DNA of 64,000 bases. It comes from Limanda limanda. Its lineage: Eukaryota > Chordata > Actinopteri > Pleuronectiformes > Pleuronectidae. A model generated the notes under the pieces. That model was not told the DNA's origin. It did no database searches and was given only the letters and a program-made list of their open reading frames with translations. Positions 32,961 to 45,100 of the stretch are shown in pieces (within the stretch, counting starts at the first letter, position 1; every line of letters starts with the position of its first letter). The translations under genes were made by a program, and so were the position numbers. The stretch covers positions 558,001 to 622,000 of the forward strand of contig NW_026870446.1 of NCBI RefSeq assembly GCF_963576545.1, given 5' to 3'.

Positions 32961-35862
32961 CTTTTTTGTGAAGGTCGGAGAGACTTGGAAAGTGGTTGCA
33001 TCTGGACTAATTTGGGTCCTGCGGATCGATTGGTACCATCCCCGAGCTTGTACGACCTTCGGAAGAGGTCGACCGACGAAATTCCCCCAAATCTGAGGAG
33101 ATATTCTTGAATAACTTTTTTTGTGAAGGTCGGAGAGACTTGCAAGTAGGCTCTACCCCCACTAAATGGGGTTGCGCGCATCGATCAGTACCATCCTTGA
33201 GCTTCTCCGACTTTCGGAAGGGTTAGGGTTAGGGTTAGGGATGAAAGCACATAGGAGAAAGAGATATTCTTGAATAACTTTTTTTGTGAAGGTCTGAGAG
33301 ACTTGCAAGTAGGCTCTACCCCCACTAAATGGGGTAGCGCGCATCGATCGGTACCATCCTTGAGCTTCTCCGACTTTCGGAAGGGTTAGGGTTAGGGTTA
33401 GGGATGAAAGCACATAGGAGAAAGAGATATTCTTGAATAACTTTTTTTGTGAAGGTCGGAGAGACTTGCAAGTAGGCTCTACCCCCACTAAATGGGGTAA
33501 CGCGCATCGATCGGTACCATCCTTGAGCTTCTCCGACTTTCGGAAGGGTTAGGGTTAGGGTTAGGGATGAAAGCACATAGGAGAAAGAGATATTCTTGAA
33601 TAACTTTTTTTGTGAAGGTCGGAGAGACTTGCAAGTAGGCTCTACCCCCACTAAATGGGGCAGCGCGCATCGATCGGTACCATTCTTGAGCTTCTCCGAC
33701 TTTCGGAAGGGTTAGGGTTAGGGTTAGGGATGAAAGCACATAGGAGAAAGAGATATTCTTGAATAACTTTTTTTGTGAAGGTCGGAGAGACTTGCAAGTA
33801 GGCTCTACCCCCACTAAATGGGGTAGCGCGCATCGATCGGTACCATCCTTGAGCTTCTCCGACTTTCGGAAGGGTTAGGGTTAGGGTTAGGGATGAAAGC
33901 ACATAGGAGAAAGAGATATTCTTGAATAACTTTTTTTGTGAAGGTCGGAGAGACTTGGAAAGTGGTTGCATCTGGACTAATTTGGGTCCTGCGGATCGAT
34001 TGGTACTATCCCCGAGCTTGTACGACCTTCGGAAGAGGTCGACCGACGAAATTCCCCCAAATCTGAGGAGATATTCTTGAATAACTTTTTTTGTGAAGGT
34101 CGGAGAGACTTGCAAGTAGGCTCTACCCCCACTAAATGGGGTAGCGCGCATCGATCGGTACCATCTTTGAGCTTCTCCGACTTTCGGAAGGGTTAGGGTT
34201 AGGGTTAGGGATGAAAGCACATAGGAGAAAGAGATATTCTTGAATAACTTTTTTTGTGAAGGTCGGAGAGACTTGCAAGTAGGCTCTACCCCCACTAAAT
34301 GGGGTAGCGCGCATCGATCGGTACCATCCTTGAGCTTCTCCGACTTTCGGAAGGGTTAGGGTTAGGGTTAGGGATGAAAGCACATAGGAGAAAGAGATAT
34401 TCTTGAATAACTTTTTTTGTGAAGGTCGGAGAGACTTGGAAAGTGGTTGCATCTGGACTAATTTGGGTCCTGCGGATCGATTGGTACCATCCCCGAGCTT
34501 GTACGACCTTCGGAAGAGGTCGACCGACGAAATTCCCCCAAATCTGAGGAGATATTCTTGAATAACTTTTTTTGTGAAGGTCGGAGAGACTTGCAAGTAG
34601 GCTCTACCCCCACTAAATGGGGTTGCGCGCATCGATCAGTACCATCCTTGAGCTTCTCCGACTTTCGGAAGGGTTAGGGTTAGGGTTAGGGATGAAAGCA
34701 CATAGGAGAAAGAGATATTCTTGAATAACTTTTTTTGTGAAGGTCTGAGAGACTTGCAAGTAGGCTCTACCCCCACTAAATGGGGTAGCGCGCATCGATC
34801 GGTACCATCCTTGAGCTTCTCCGACTTTCGGAAGGGTTAGGGTTAGGGTTAGGGATGAAAGCACATAGGAGAAAGAGATATTCTTGAATAACTTTTTTTG
34901 TGAAGGTCGGAGAGACTTGCAAGTAGGCTCTACCCCCACTAAATGGGGTAGCGCGCATCGATCGGTACCATCCTTGAGCTTCTCCGACTTTCGGAAGGGT
35001 TAGGGTTAGGGTTAGGGATGAAAGCACATAGGAGAAAGAGATATTCTTGAATAACTTTTTTTGTGAAGGTCGGAGAGACTTGCAAGTAGGCTCTACCCCC
35101 ACTAAATGGGGCAGCGCGCATCGATCGGTACCATTCTTGAGCTTCTCCGACTTTCGGAAGGGTTAGGGTTAGGGTTAGGGATGAAAGCACATAGGAGAAA
35201 GAGATATTCTTGAATAACTTTTTTTGTGAAGGTCGGAGAGACTTGCAAGTAGGCTCTACCCCCACTAAATGGGGTAGCGCGCATCGATCGGTACCATCCT
35301 TGAGCTTCTCCGACTTTCGGAAGGGTTAGGGTTAGGGTTAGGGATGAAAGCACATAGGAGAAAGAGATATTCTTGAATAACTTTTTTTGTGAAGGTCGGA
35401 GAGACTTGGAAAGTGGTTGCATCTGGACTAATTTGGGTCCTGCGGATCGATTGGTACTATCCCCGAGCTTGTACGACCTTCGGAAGAGGTCGACCGACGA
35501 AATTCCCCCAAATCTGAGGAGATATTCTTGAATAACTTTTTTTGTGAAGGTCGGAGAGACTTGCAAGTAGGCTCTACCCCCACTAAATGGGGTAGCGCGC
35601 ATCGATCGGTACCATCCTTGAGCTTCTCCGACTTTCGGAAGGGTTAGGGTTAGGGTTAGGGATGAAAGCACATAGGAGAAAGAGATATTCTTGAATAACT
35701 TTTTTTGTGAAGGTCGGAGAGACTTGCAAGTAGGCTCTACCCCCACTAAATGGGGTAGCGCGCATCGATCGGTACCATCCTTGAGCTTCTCCGACTTTCG
35801 GAAGGGTTAGGGTTAGGGTTAGGGATGAAAGCACATAGGAGAAAGAGATATTCTTGAATAAC
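32961..35862 (+). repeat. 1451-bp internal tandem duplication in HOR copy 3
   Basis: Counterpart at +10944 from copy 2, with TACTATCC in B 33931 and 35382 and AACCTTTTTT only at 32961. Confidence 0.88.
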
Positions 35863-36662
35863 TTTTTTTGTGAAGGTCGGAGAGACTTGGAAAGTGGTTG
35901 CATCTGGACTAATTTGGGTCCTGCGGATCGATTGGTACCATCCCCGAGCTTGTACGACCTTCGGAAGAGTTCGACCGACGAAATTCCCCCAAATCTGAGG
36001 AGATATTCTTGAATAACTTTTTTTGTGAAGGTCGGAGAGACTTGCAAGTAGGCTCTACCCCCACTAAATGGGGTTGCGCGCATCGATCAGTACCATCCTT
36101 GAGCTTCTCCGACTTTCGGAAGGGTTAGGGTTAGGGTTAGGGATGAAAGCACATAGGAGAAAGAGATATTCTTGAATAACTTTTTTTGTGAAGGTCGGAG
36201 AGACTTGCAAGTAGGCTTTACCCCCACTAAATGGGGTAGCGCGCATCGATCGGTACCATCCTTGAGCTTCTCCGACTTTCGGAAGGGTTAGGGTTAGGGA
36301 TGAAAGCACATAGGAGAAAGAGATATTCTTGAATAACTTTTTTTGTGAAGGTCGGAGAGACTTGCAAGTAGGCTCTACCCCCACTAAATGGGGTAGCGCG
36401 CATCGATCGGTACCATCCTTGAGCTTCTCCGACTTTCGGAAGGGTTAGGGTTAGGGTTAGGGATGAAAGCACATAGGAGAAAGAGATATTCTTGAATAAC
36501 TTTTTTTGTGAAGGTCGGAGAGACTTGCAAGTAGGCTTTACCCCACTAAATGGGGTAGCGCGCATCGATCGGTACCATCCTTGAGCTTCTCCGACTTTCG
36601 GAAGGGTTAGGGTTAGGGTTAGGGATGAAAGCACATAGGAGAAAGAGATATTCTTGAATAAC

Positions 36663-38106
36663 TTTTTTTGTGAAGGTCGGAGAGACTTGGAAAGTGGTTG
36701 CATCTGGACTAATTTGGGTCCTGCGGATCGATTGGTACCATCCCCGAGCTTGTACGACCTTCGGAAGAGGTCGACCGACGAAATTCCCCCAAATCTGAGG
36801 AGATATTCTTGAATAACTTTTTTTGTGAAGGTCGGAGAGACTTGCAAGTAGGCTCTACCCCCACTAAATGGGGTTGCGCGCATCGATCGGTACCATCCTT
36901 GAGCTTCTCCGACTTTCGGAAGGGTTAGGGTTAGGGTTAGGGATGAAAGCACATAGGAGAAAGAGATATTCTTGAATAACTTTTTTTGTGAAGGTCGGAG
37001 AGACTTGCAAGTAGGCTCTACCCCCACTAAATGGGGTAGCGCGCATCGATCGGTACCATCCTTGAGCTTCTCCGACTTTCGGAAGGGTTAGGGTTAGGGT
37101 TAGGGATGAAAGCACATAGGAGAAAGAGATATTCTTGAATAACTTTTTTTGTGAAGGTCGGAGAGACTTGGAAAGTGGTTGCATCTGGACTAATTCGGGT
37201 CCTGCAGATCGATTGGTACCATCCCCGAGCTTGTACGACCTTTGGAAGAGGTCGACCGACGAAATTCCCCCAAAATCTGAGGAGATATTCTTGAATAACT
37301 TTTTTTGTGAAGGTCGGAGAGACTTGCAAGTAGGCTCTACCCCCACTAAATGGGGTTGCGCGCATCGATCAGTACCATCCTTGAGCTTCTCCGACTTTCG
37401 GAAGGGTTAGGGTTAGGGTTAGGGATGAAAGCACATAGGAGAAAGAGATATTCTTGAATAACTTTTTTTGTGAAGGTCGGAGAGACTTGCAAGTAGGCTC
37501 TACCCCCACTAAATGGGGTAGCGCGCATCGATCAGTACCATCCTTGAGCTTCTCCGACTTTCGGAAGGGTTAGGGTTAGGGTTAGGGATGAAAGCACATA
37601 GGAGAAAGAGATATTCTTGAATAACTTTTTTTGTGAAGGTCGGAGAGACTTGCAAGTAGGCTCTACCCCCACTAAATGGGGTAGCGCGCATCGATCGGTA
37701 CCATCCTTGAGCTTCTCCGACTTTCGGAAGGGTTAGGGTTAGGGTTAGGGATGAAAGCACATAGGAGAAAGAGATATTCTTGAATAACTTTTTTTGTGAA
37801 GGTCGGAGAGACTTGCAAGTAGGCTCTACCCCCACTAAATGGGGTAGCGCGCATCGATCGGTACCATCCTTGAGCTTCTCCGACTTTCGGAAGGGTTAGG
37901 GTTAGGGTTAGGGATGAAAGCACATAGGAGAAAGAGATATTCTTGAATAACTTTTTTTGTGAAGGTCGGAGAGACTTGGAAAGTGGTTGCATCTGGACTA
38001 ATTTGGGTCCTGCGGATCGATTGGTACCATCCCCGAGCTTGTACGACCTTCGGAAGAGGTCGACCGACGAAATTCCCCCAAATCTGAGGAGATATTCTTG
38101 AATAAC
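36663..38106 (+). repeat. B-A2-B*-A4-B module, HOR copy 3, first
   Basis: B at 36663, B* at 37144 with CCTTTGG, and B at 37952. Confidence 0.9.
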
Positions 38107-38757
38107 TTTTTTTGTGAAGGTCGGAGAGACTTGCAAGTAGGCTCTACCCCCACTAAATGGGGTAGCGCGCATCGATCAGTACCATCCTTGAGCTTCTCCG
38201 ACTTTCGGAAGGGTTAGGGTTAGGGTTAGGGATGAAAGCACATAGGAGAAAGAGATATTCTTGAATAACTTTTTTTGTGAAGGTCGGAGAGACTTGCAAG
38301 TAGGCTTTACCCCCACTAAATGGGGTAGCGCGCATCGATCGGTACCATCCTTGAGCTTCTCCGACTTTCGGAAGGGTTAGGGTTAGGGTTAGGGATGAAA
38401 GCACATAGGAGAAAGAGATATTCTTGAATAACTTTTTTTGTGAAGGTCGGAGAGACTTGCAAGTAGGCTCTACCCCCACTAAATGGGGTAGCGCGCATCG
38501 ATCGGTACCATCCTTGAGCTTCTCCGACTTTCGGAAGGGTTAGGGTTAGGGTTAGGGATGAAAGCACATAGGAGAAAGAGATATTCTTGAATAACTTTTT
38601 TTGTGAAGGTCGGAGAGACTTGCAAGTAGGCTTTACCCCACTAAATGGGGTAGCGCGCATCGATCGGTACCATCCTTGAGCTTCTCCGACTTTCGGAAGG
38701 GTTAGGGTTAGGGTTAGGGATGAAAGCACATAGGAGAAAGAGATATTCTTGAATAAC

Positions 38758-40201
38758 TTTTTTTGTGAAGGTCGGAGAGACTTGGAAAGTGGTTGCATCT
38801 GGACTAATTTGGGTCCTGCGGATCGATTGGTACCATCCCCGAGCTTGTACGACCTTCGGAAGAGGTCGACCGACGAAATTCCCCCAAATCTGAGGAGATA
38901 TTCTTGAATAACTTTTTTTGTGAAGGTCGGAGAGACTTGCAAGTAGGCTCTACCCCCACTAAATGGGGTTGCGCGCATCGATCGGTACCATCCTTGAGCT
39001 TCTCCGACTTTCGGAAGGGTTAGGGTTAGGGTTAGGGATGAAAGCACATAGGAGAAAGAGATATTCTTGAATAACTTTTTTTGTGAAGGTCGGAGAGACT
39101 TGCAAGTAGGCTCTACCCCCACTAAATGGGGTAGCGCGCATCGATCGGTACCATCCTTGAGCTTCTCCGACTTTCGGAAGGGTTAGGGTTAGGGTTAGGG
39201 ATGAAAGCACATAGGAGAAAGAGATATTCTTGAATAACTTTTTTTGTGAAGGTCGGAGAGACTTGGAAAGTGGTTGCATCTGGACTAATTCGGGTCCTGC
39301 AGATCGATTGGTACCATCCCCGAGCTTGTACGACCTTCGGAAGAGGTCGACCGACGAAATTCCCCCAAAATCTGAGGAGATATTCTTGAATAACTTTTTT
39401 TGTGAAGGTCGGAGAGACTTGCAAGTAGGCTCTACCCCCACTAAATGGGGTTGCGCGCATCGATCAGTACCATCCTTGAGCTTCTCCGACTTTCGGAAGG
39501 GTTAGGGTTAGGGTTAGGGATGAAAGCACATAGGAGAAAGAGATATTCTTGAATAACTTTTTTTGTGAAGGTCGGAGAGACTTGCAAGTAGGCTCTACCC
39601 CCACTAAATGGGGTAGCGCACATCGATCAGTACCATCCTTGAGCTTCTCCGACTTTCGGAAGGGTTAGGGTTAGGGTTAGGGCTGAAAGCACATAGGAGA
39701 AAGAGATATTCTTGAATAACTTTTTTTGTGAAGGTCGGAGAGACTTGCAAGTAGGCTCTACCCCCACTAAATGGGGTAGCGCGCATCGATCGGTACCATC
39801 CTTGAGCTTCTCCGACTTTCGGAAGGGTTAGGGTTAGGGTTAGGGATGAAAGCACATAGGAGAAAGAGATATTCTTGAATAACTTTTTTTGTGAAGGTCG
39901 GAGAGACTTGCAAGTAGGCTCTACCCCCACTAAATGGGGTAGCGCGCATCGATCGGTACCATCCTTGAGCTTCTCCGACTTTCGGAAGGGTTAGGGTTAG
40001 GGTTAGGGATGAAAGCACATAGGAGAAAGAGATATTCTTGAATAACTTTTTTTGTGAAGGTCGGAGAGACTTGAAAAGTGGTTGCATCTGGACTAATTTG
40101 GGTCCTGCGGATCGATTGGTACCATCCCCGAGCTTGTACGACCTTCGGAAGAGGTCGACCGACGAAATTCCCCCAAATCTGAGGAGATATTCTTGAATAA
40201 C
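38758..40201 (+). repeat. B-A2-B*-A4-B module, HOR copy 3, second
   Basis: B at 38758, B* at 39239 and B at 40047. This B* keeps CTGCAGATC and CCCCAAAATC but has CCTTCGG. The closing B (40047) has the AAAAGTGG variant. Confidence 0.9.
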
Positions 40202-40690
40202 TTTTTTTGTGAAGGTCGGAGAGACTTGCAAGTAGGCTCTACCCCCACTAAATGGGGTAGCGCGCATCGATCAGTACCATCCTTGAGCTTCTCCGACTTT
40301 CGGAAGGGTTAGGGTTAGGGTTAGGGATGAAAGCACATAGGAGAAAGAGATATTCTTGAATAACTTTTTTTGTGAAGGTCGGAGAGACTTGCAAGTAGGC
40401 TCTACCCCCACTAAATGGGGTTGCGCGCATCGATCGGTACCATCCTTGAGCTTCTCCGACTTTCGGAAGGGTTAGGGTTAGGGTTAGGGATGAAAGCACA
40501 TAGGAGAAAGAGATATTCTTGAATAACTTTTTTTGTGAAGGTCGGAGAGACTTGCAAGTAGGCTTTACCCCCACTAAATGGGGTAGCGCGCATCGATCGG
40601 TACCATCCTTGAGCTTCTCCGACTTTCGGAAGGGTTAGGGTTAGGGTTAGGGATGAAAGCACATAGGAGAAAGAGATATTCTTGAATAAC

Positions 40691-42134
40691 TTTTTTTGTG
40701 AAGGTCGGAGAGACTTGGAAAGTGGTTGCATCTGGACTAATTTGGGTCCTGCGGATCGATTGGTACCATCCCCGAGCTTGTACGACCTTCGGAAGAGGTC
40801 GACCGACGAAATTCCCCCAAATCTGAGGAGATATTCTTGAATAACTTTTTTTGTGAAGGTCGGAGAGACTTGCAAGTAGGCTCTACCCCCACTAAATGGG
40901 GTTGCGCGCATCGATCGGTACCATCCTTGAGCTTCTCCGACTTTCGGAAGGGTTAGGGTTAGGGTTAGGGATGAAAGCACATAGGAGAAAGAGATATTCT
41001 TGAATAACTTTTTTTGTGAAGGTCGGAGAGACTTGCAAGTAGGCTCTACCCCCACTAAATGGGGTAGCGCGCATCGATCGGTACCATCCTTGAGCTTCTC
41101 CGACTTTCGGAAGGGTTAGGGTTAGGGTTAGGGATGAAAGCACATAGGAGAAAGAGATATTCTTGAATAACTTTTTTTGTGAAGGTCGGAGAGACTTGGA
41201 AAGTGGTTGCATCTGGACTAATTCGGGTCCTGCAGATCGATTGGTACCATCCCCGAGCTTGTACGACCTTTGGAAGAGGTCGACCGACGAAATTCCCCCA
41301 AAATCTGAGGAGATATTCTTGAATAACTTTTTTTGTGAAGGTCGGAGAGACTTGCAAGTAGGCTCTACCCCCACTAAATGGGGTTGCGCGCATCGATCAG
41401 TACCATCCTTGAGCTTCTCCGACTTTCGGAAGGGTTAGGGTTAGGGTTAGGGATGAAAGCACATAGGAGAAAGAGATATTCTTGAATAACTTTTTTTGTG
41501 AAGGTCGGAGAGACTTGCAAGTAGGCTCTACCCCCACTAAATGGGGTAGCGCGCATCGATCAGTACCATCCTTGAGCTTCTCCGACTTTCGGAAGGGTTA
41601 GGGTTAGGGTTAGGGATGAAAGCACATAGGAGAAAGAGATATTCTTGAATAACTTTTTTTGTGAAGGTCGGAGAGACTTGCAAGTAGGCTCTACCCCCAC
41701 TAAATGGGGTAGCGCGCATCGATCGGTACCATCCTTGAGCTTCTCCGACTTTCGGAAGGGTTAGGGTTAGGGTTAGGGATGAAAGCACATAGGAGAAAGA
41801 GATATTCTTGAATAACTTTTTTTGTGAAGGTCGGAGAGACTTGCAAGTAGGCTCTACCCCCACTAAATGGGGTAGCGCGCATCGATCGGTACCATCCTTG
41901 AGCTTCTCCGACTTTCGGAAGGGTTAGGGTTAGGGTTAGGGATGAAAGCACATAGGAGAAAGAGATATTCTTGAATAACTTTTTTTGTGAAGGTCGGAGA
42001 GACTTGGAAAGTGGTTGCATCTGGACTAATTTGGGTCCTGCGGATCGATTGGTACCATCCCCGAGCTTGTACGACCTTCGGAAGAGGTCGACCGACGAAA
42101 TTCCCCCAAATCTGAGGAGATATTCTTGAATAAC
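40691..42134 (+). repeat. B-A2-B*-A4-B module, HOR copy 3, third
   Basis: B at 40691, B* at 41172 with CCTTTGG, and B at 41980. It starts 1933 bp after the second module and ends at the copy boundary. Confidence 0.9.
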
Positions 42135-45100
42135 TTTTTTTGTGAAGGTCGGAGAGACTTGCAAGTAGGCTCTACCCCCACTAAATGGGGTAGCGCGCAT
42201 CGATCGGTACCATCCTTGAGCTTCTCCGACTTTCGGAAGGGTTAGGGTTAGGGTTAGGGATGAAAGCACATAGGAGAAAGAGATATTCTTGAATAACTTT
42301 TTTTGTGAAGGTCGGAGAGACTTGCAAGTAGGCTTTACCCCCACTAAATGGGGTAGCGCGCATCGATCGGTACCATCCTTGAGCTTCTCCGACTTTCGGA
42401 AGGGTTAGGGTTAGGGTTAGGGATGAAAGCACATAGGAGAAAGAGATATTCTTGAATAACTTTTTTTGTGAAGGTCGGAGAGACTTGCAAGTAGGCTCTA
42501 CCCCCACTAAATGGGGTAGCGCGCATCGATCGGTACCATCCTTGAGCTTCTCCGACTTTCGGAAGGGTTAGGGTTAGGGTTAGGGATGAAAGCACATAGG
42601 AGAAAGAGATATTCTTGAATAACTTTTTTTGTGAAGGTCGGAGAGACTTGCAAGTAGGCTCTACCCCCACTAAATGGGGTAGCGCGCATCGATCGGTACC
42701 ATCCTTGAGCTTCTCCGACTTTCGGAAGGGTTAGGGTTAGGGTTAGGGATGAAAGCACATAGGAGAAAGACATATTCTTGAATAACTTTTTTTGTGAAGG
42801 TCGGAGAGACTTGGAAAGTGGTTGCATCTGGACTAATTTGGGTCCTGCGGATCGATTGGTACCATCCCCGAGCTTGTACGACCTTCGGAAGAGGTCGACC
42901 GACGAAATTCCCCCAAATCTGAGGAGATATTCTTGAATAACTTTTTTTGTGAAGGTCGGAGAGACTTGCAAGTAGGCTCTACCCCCACTACATGGGGTTG
43001 CGCGCATCGATCGGTACCATCCTTGAGCTTCTCCGACTTTCGGAAGGGTTAGGGTTAGGGTTAGGGATGAAAGCACATAGGAGAAAGAGATATTCTTGAA
43101 TAACTTTTTTTGTGAAGGTCGGAGAGACTTGGAAAGTGGTTGCATCTGGACTAATTTGGGTCCTGCGGATCGATTGGTACCATCCCCGAGCTTGTACGAC
43201 CTTCGGAAGAGGTCGACCGACGAAATTCCCCCAAATCTGAGGAGATATTCTTGAATAACTTTTTTTGTGAAGGTCGGAGATACTTGCAAGTAGGCTCTAC
43301 CCCCACTAAATGGGGTTGCGCGCATCGATCAGTACCATTCTTGAGCTTCTCCGACTTTCGGAAGGGTTAGGGTTAGGGTTAGGGATGAAAGCACATAGGA
43401 GAAAGAGATATTCTTGAATAACTTTTTTTGTGAAGGTCGGAGAGACTTGCAAGTAGGCTCTACCCCCACTAAATGGGGTAGCGCGCATCGATCGGTACCA
43501 TCCTTGAGCTTCTCCGACTTTCGGAAGGGTTAGGGTTAGGGTTAGGGATGAAAGCACATAGGAGAAAGAGATATTCTTGAATAACTTTTTTTGTGAAGGT
43601 CGGAGAGACTTGCAAGTAGGCTCTACCCCCACTAAATGGGGTAGCGCGCATCGATCGGTACCATCCTTGAGCTTCTCCGACTTTCGGAAGGGTTAGGGTT
43701 AGGGTTAGGGATGAAAGCACATAGGAGAAAGAGATATTCTTGAATAACTTTTTTTGTGAAGGTCGGAGAGACTTGCAAGTAGGCTCTACCCCCACTAAAT
43801 GGGGTAGCGCGCATCGATCGGTACCATCCTTGAGCTTCTCCGACTTTCGGAAGGGTTAGGGTTAGGGTTAGGGATGAAAGCACATAGGAGAAAGAGATAT
43901 TCTTGAATAACTTTTTTTGTGAAGGTCGGAGAGACTTGCAAGTAGGCTCTACCCCCACTAAATGGGGTAGCGCGCATCGATCGGTACCATCCTTGAGCTT
44001 CTCCGACTTTCGGAAGGGTTAGGGTTAGGGTTAGGGATGAAAGCACATAGGAGAAAGAGATATTCTTGAATAACTTTTTTTGTGAAGGTCGGAGAGACTT
44101 GCAAGTAGGCTCTACCCCCACTAAATGGGGTAGCGCGCATCGATCGGTACCATCCTTGAGCTTCTCCGACTTTCGGAAGGGTTAGGGTTAGGGTTAGGGA
44201 TGAAAGCACATAGGAGAAAGAGATATTCTTGAATAACTTTTTTTGTGAAGGTCGGAGAGACTTGGAAAGTGGTTGCATCTGGACTAATTTGGGTCCTGCG
44301 GATCGATTGGTACCATCCCCGAGCTTGTACGACCTTCGGAAGAGGTCGACCGACGAAATTCCCCCAAATCTGAGGAGATATTCTTGAATAACTTTTTTTG
44401 TGAAGGTCGGAGAGACTTGCAAGTAGGCTCTACCCCCACTAAATGGGGTAGCGCGCATCGATCGGTACCATCCTTGAGCTTCTCCGACTTTCGGAAGGGT
44501 TAGGGTTAGGGTTAGGGATGAAAGCACATAGGAGAAAGAGATATTCTTGAATAACTTTTTTTGTGAAGGTCGGAGAGACTTGCAAGTAGGCTCTACCCCC
44601 ACTAAATGGGGTAGCGCGCATCGATCGGTACCATCCTTGAGCTTCTCCGACTTTCGGAAGGGTTAGGGTTAGGGTTAGGGATGAAAGCACATAGGAGAAA
44701 GAGATATTCTTGAATAACCTTTTTTGTGAAGGTCGGAGAGACTTGGAAAGTGGTTGCATCTGGACTAATTTGGGTCCTGCGGATCGATTGGTACCATCCC
44801 CGAGCTTGTACGACCTTTGGAAGAGGTCGACCGACGAAATTCCCCCAAATCTGAGGAGATATTCTTGAATAACTTTTTTTGTGAAGGTCGGAGAGACTTG
44901 CAAGTAGGCTCTACCCCCACTAAATGGGGTTGCGCGCATCGATCAGTACCATCCTTGAGCTTCTCCGACTTTCGGAAGGGTTAGGGTTAGGGTTAGGGAT
45001 GAAAGCACATAGGAGAAAGAGATATTCTTGAATAACTTTTTTTGTGAAGGTCTGAGAGACTTGCAAGTAGGCTCTACCCCCACTAAATGGGGTAGCGCGC

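Larger units (their letters stand above)
30377..42134 (+). repeat. Higher-order repeat copy 3 (11758 bp, most expanded)
   Basis: Fifty-six A and 17 B units. B starts 31029, 31347, 32480, 32961, 33931, 34412, 35382, 35863, 36663, 37144 (B*) and 37952 match copy 2 at +10944. The tail then has 38758, 39239 (B*), 40047, 40691, 41172 (B*) and 41980. Landmarks at 31013, 31233 and 31523 fix the alignment. Private changes include GGGGAAGCGCGC near 31720. The tail carries three B-A2-B*-A4-B modules. Short A at 36181; 162-bp A at 36501 and 38596. An isolated AGGGCTGAAAG near 39682 recurs near 57714 in copy 5. Confidence 0.92.
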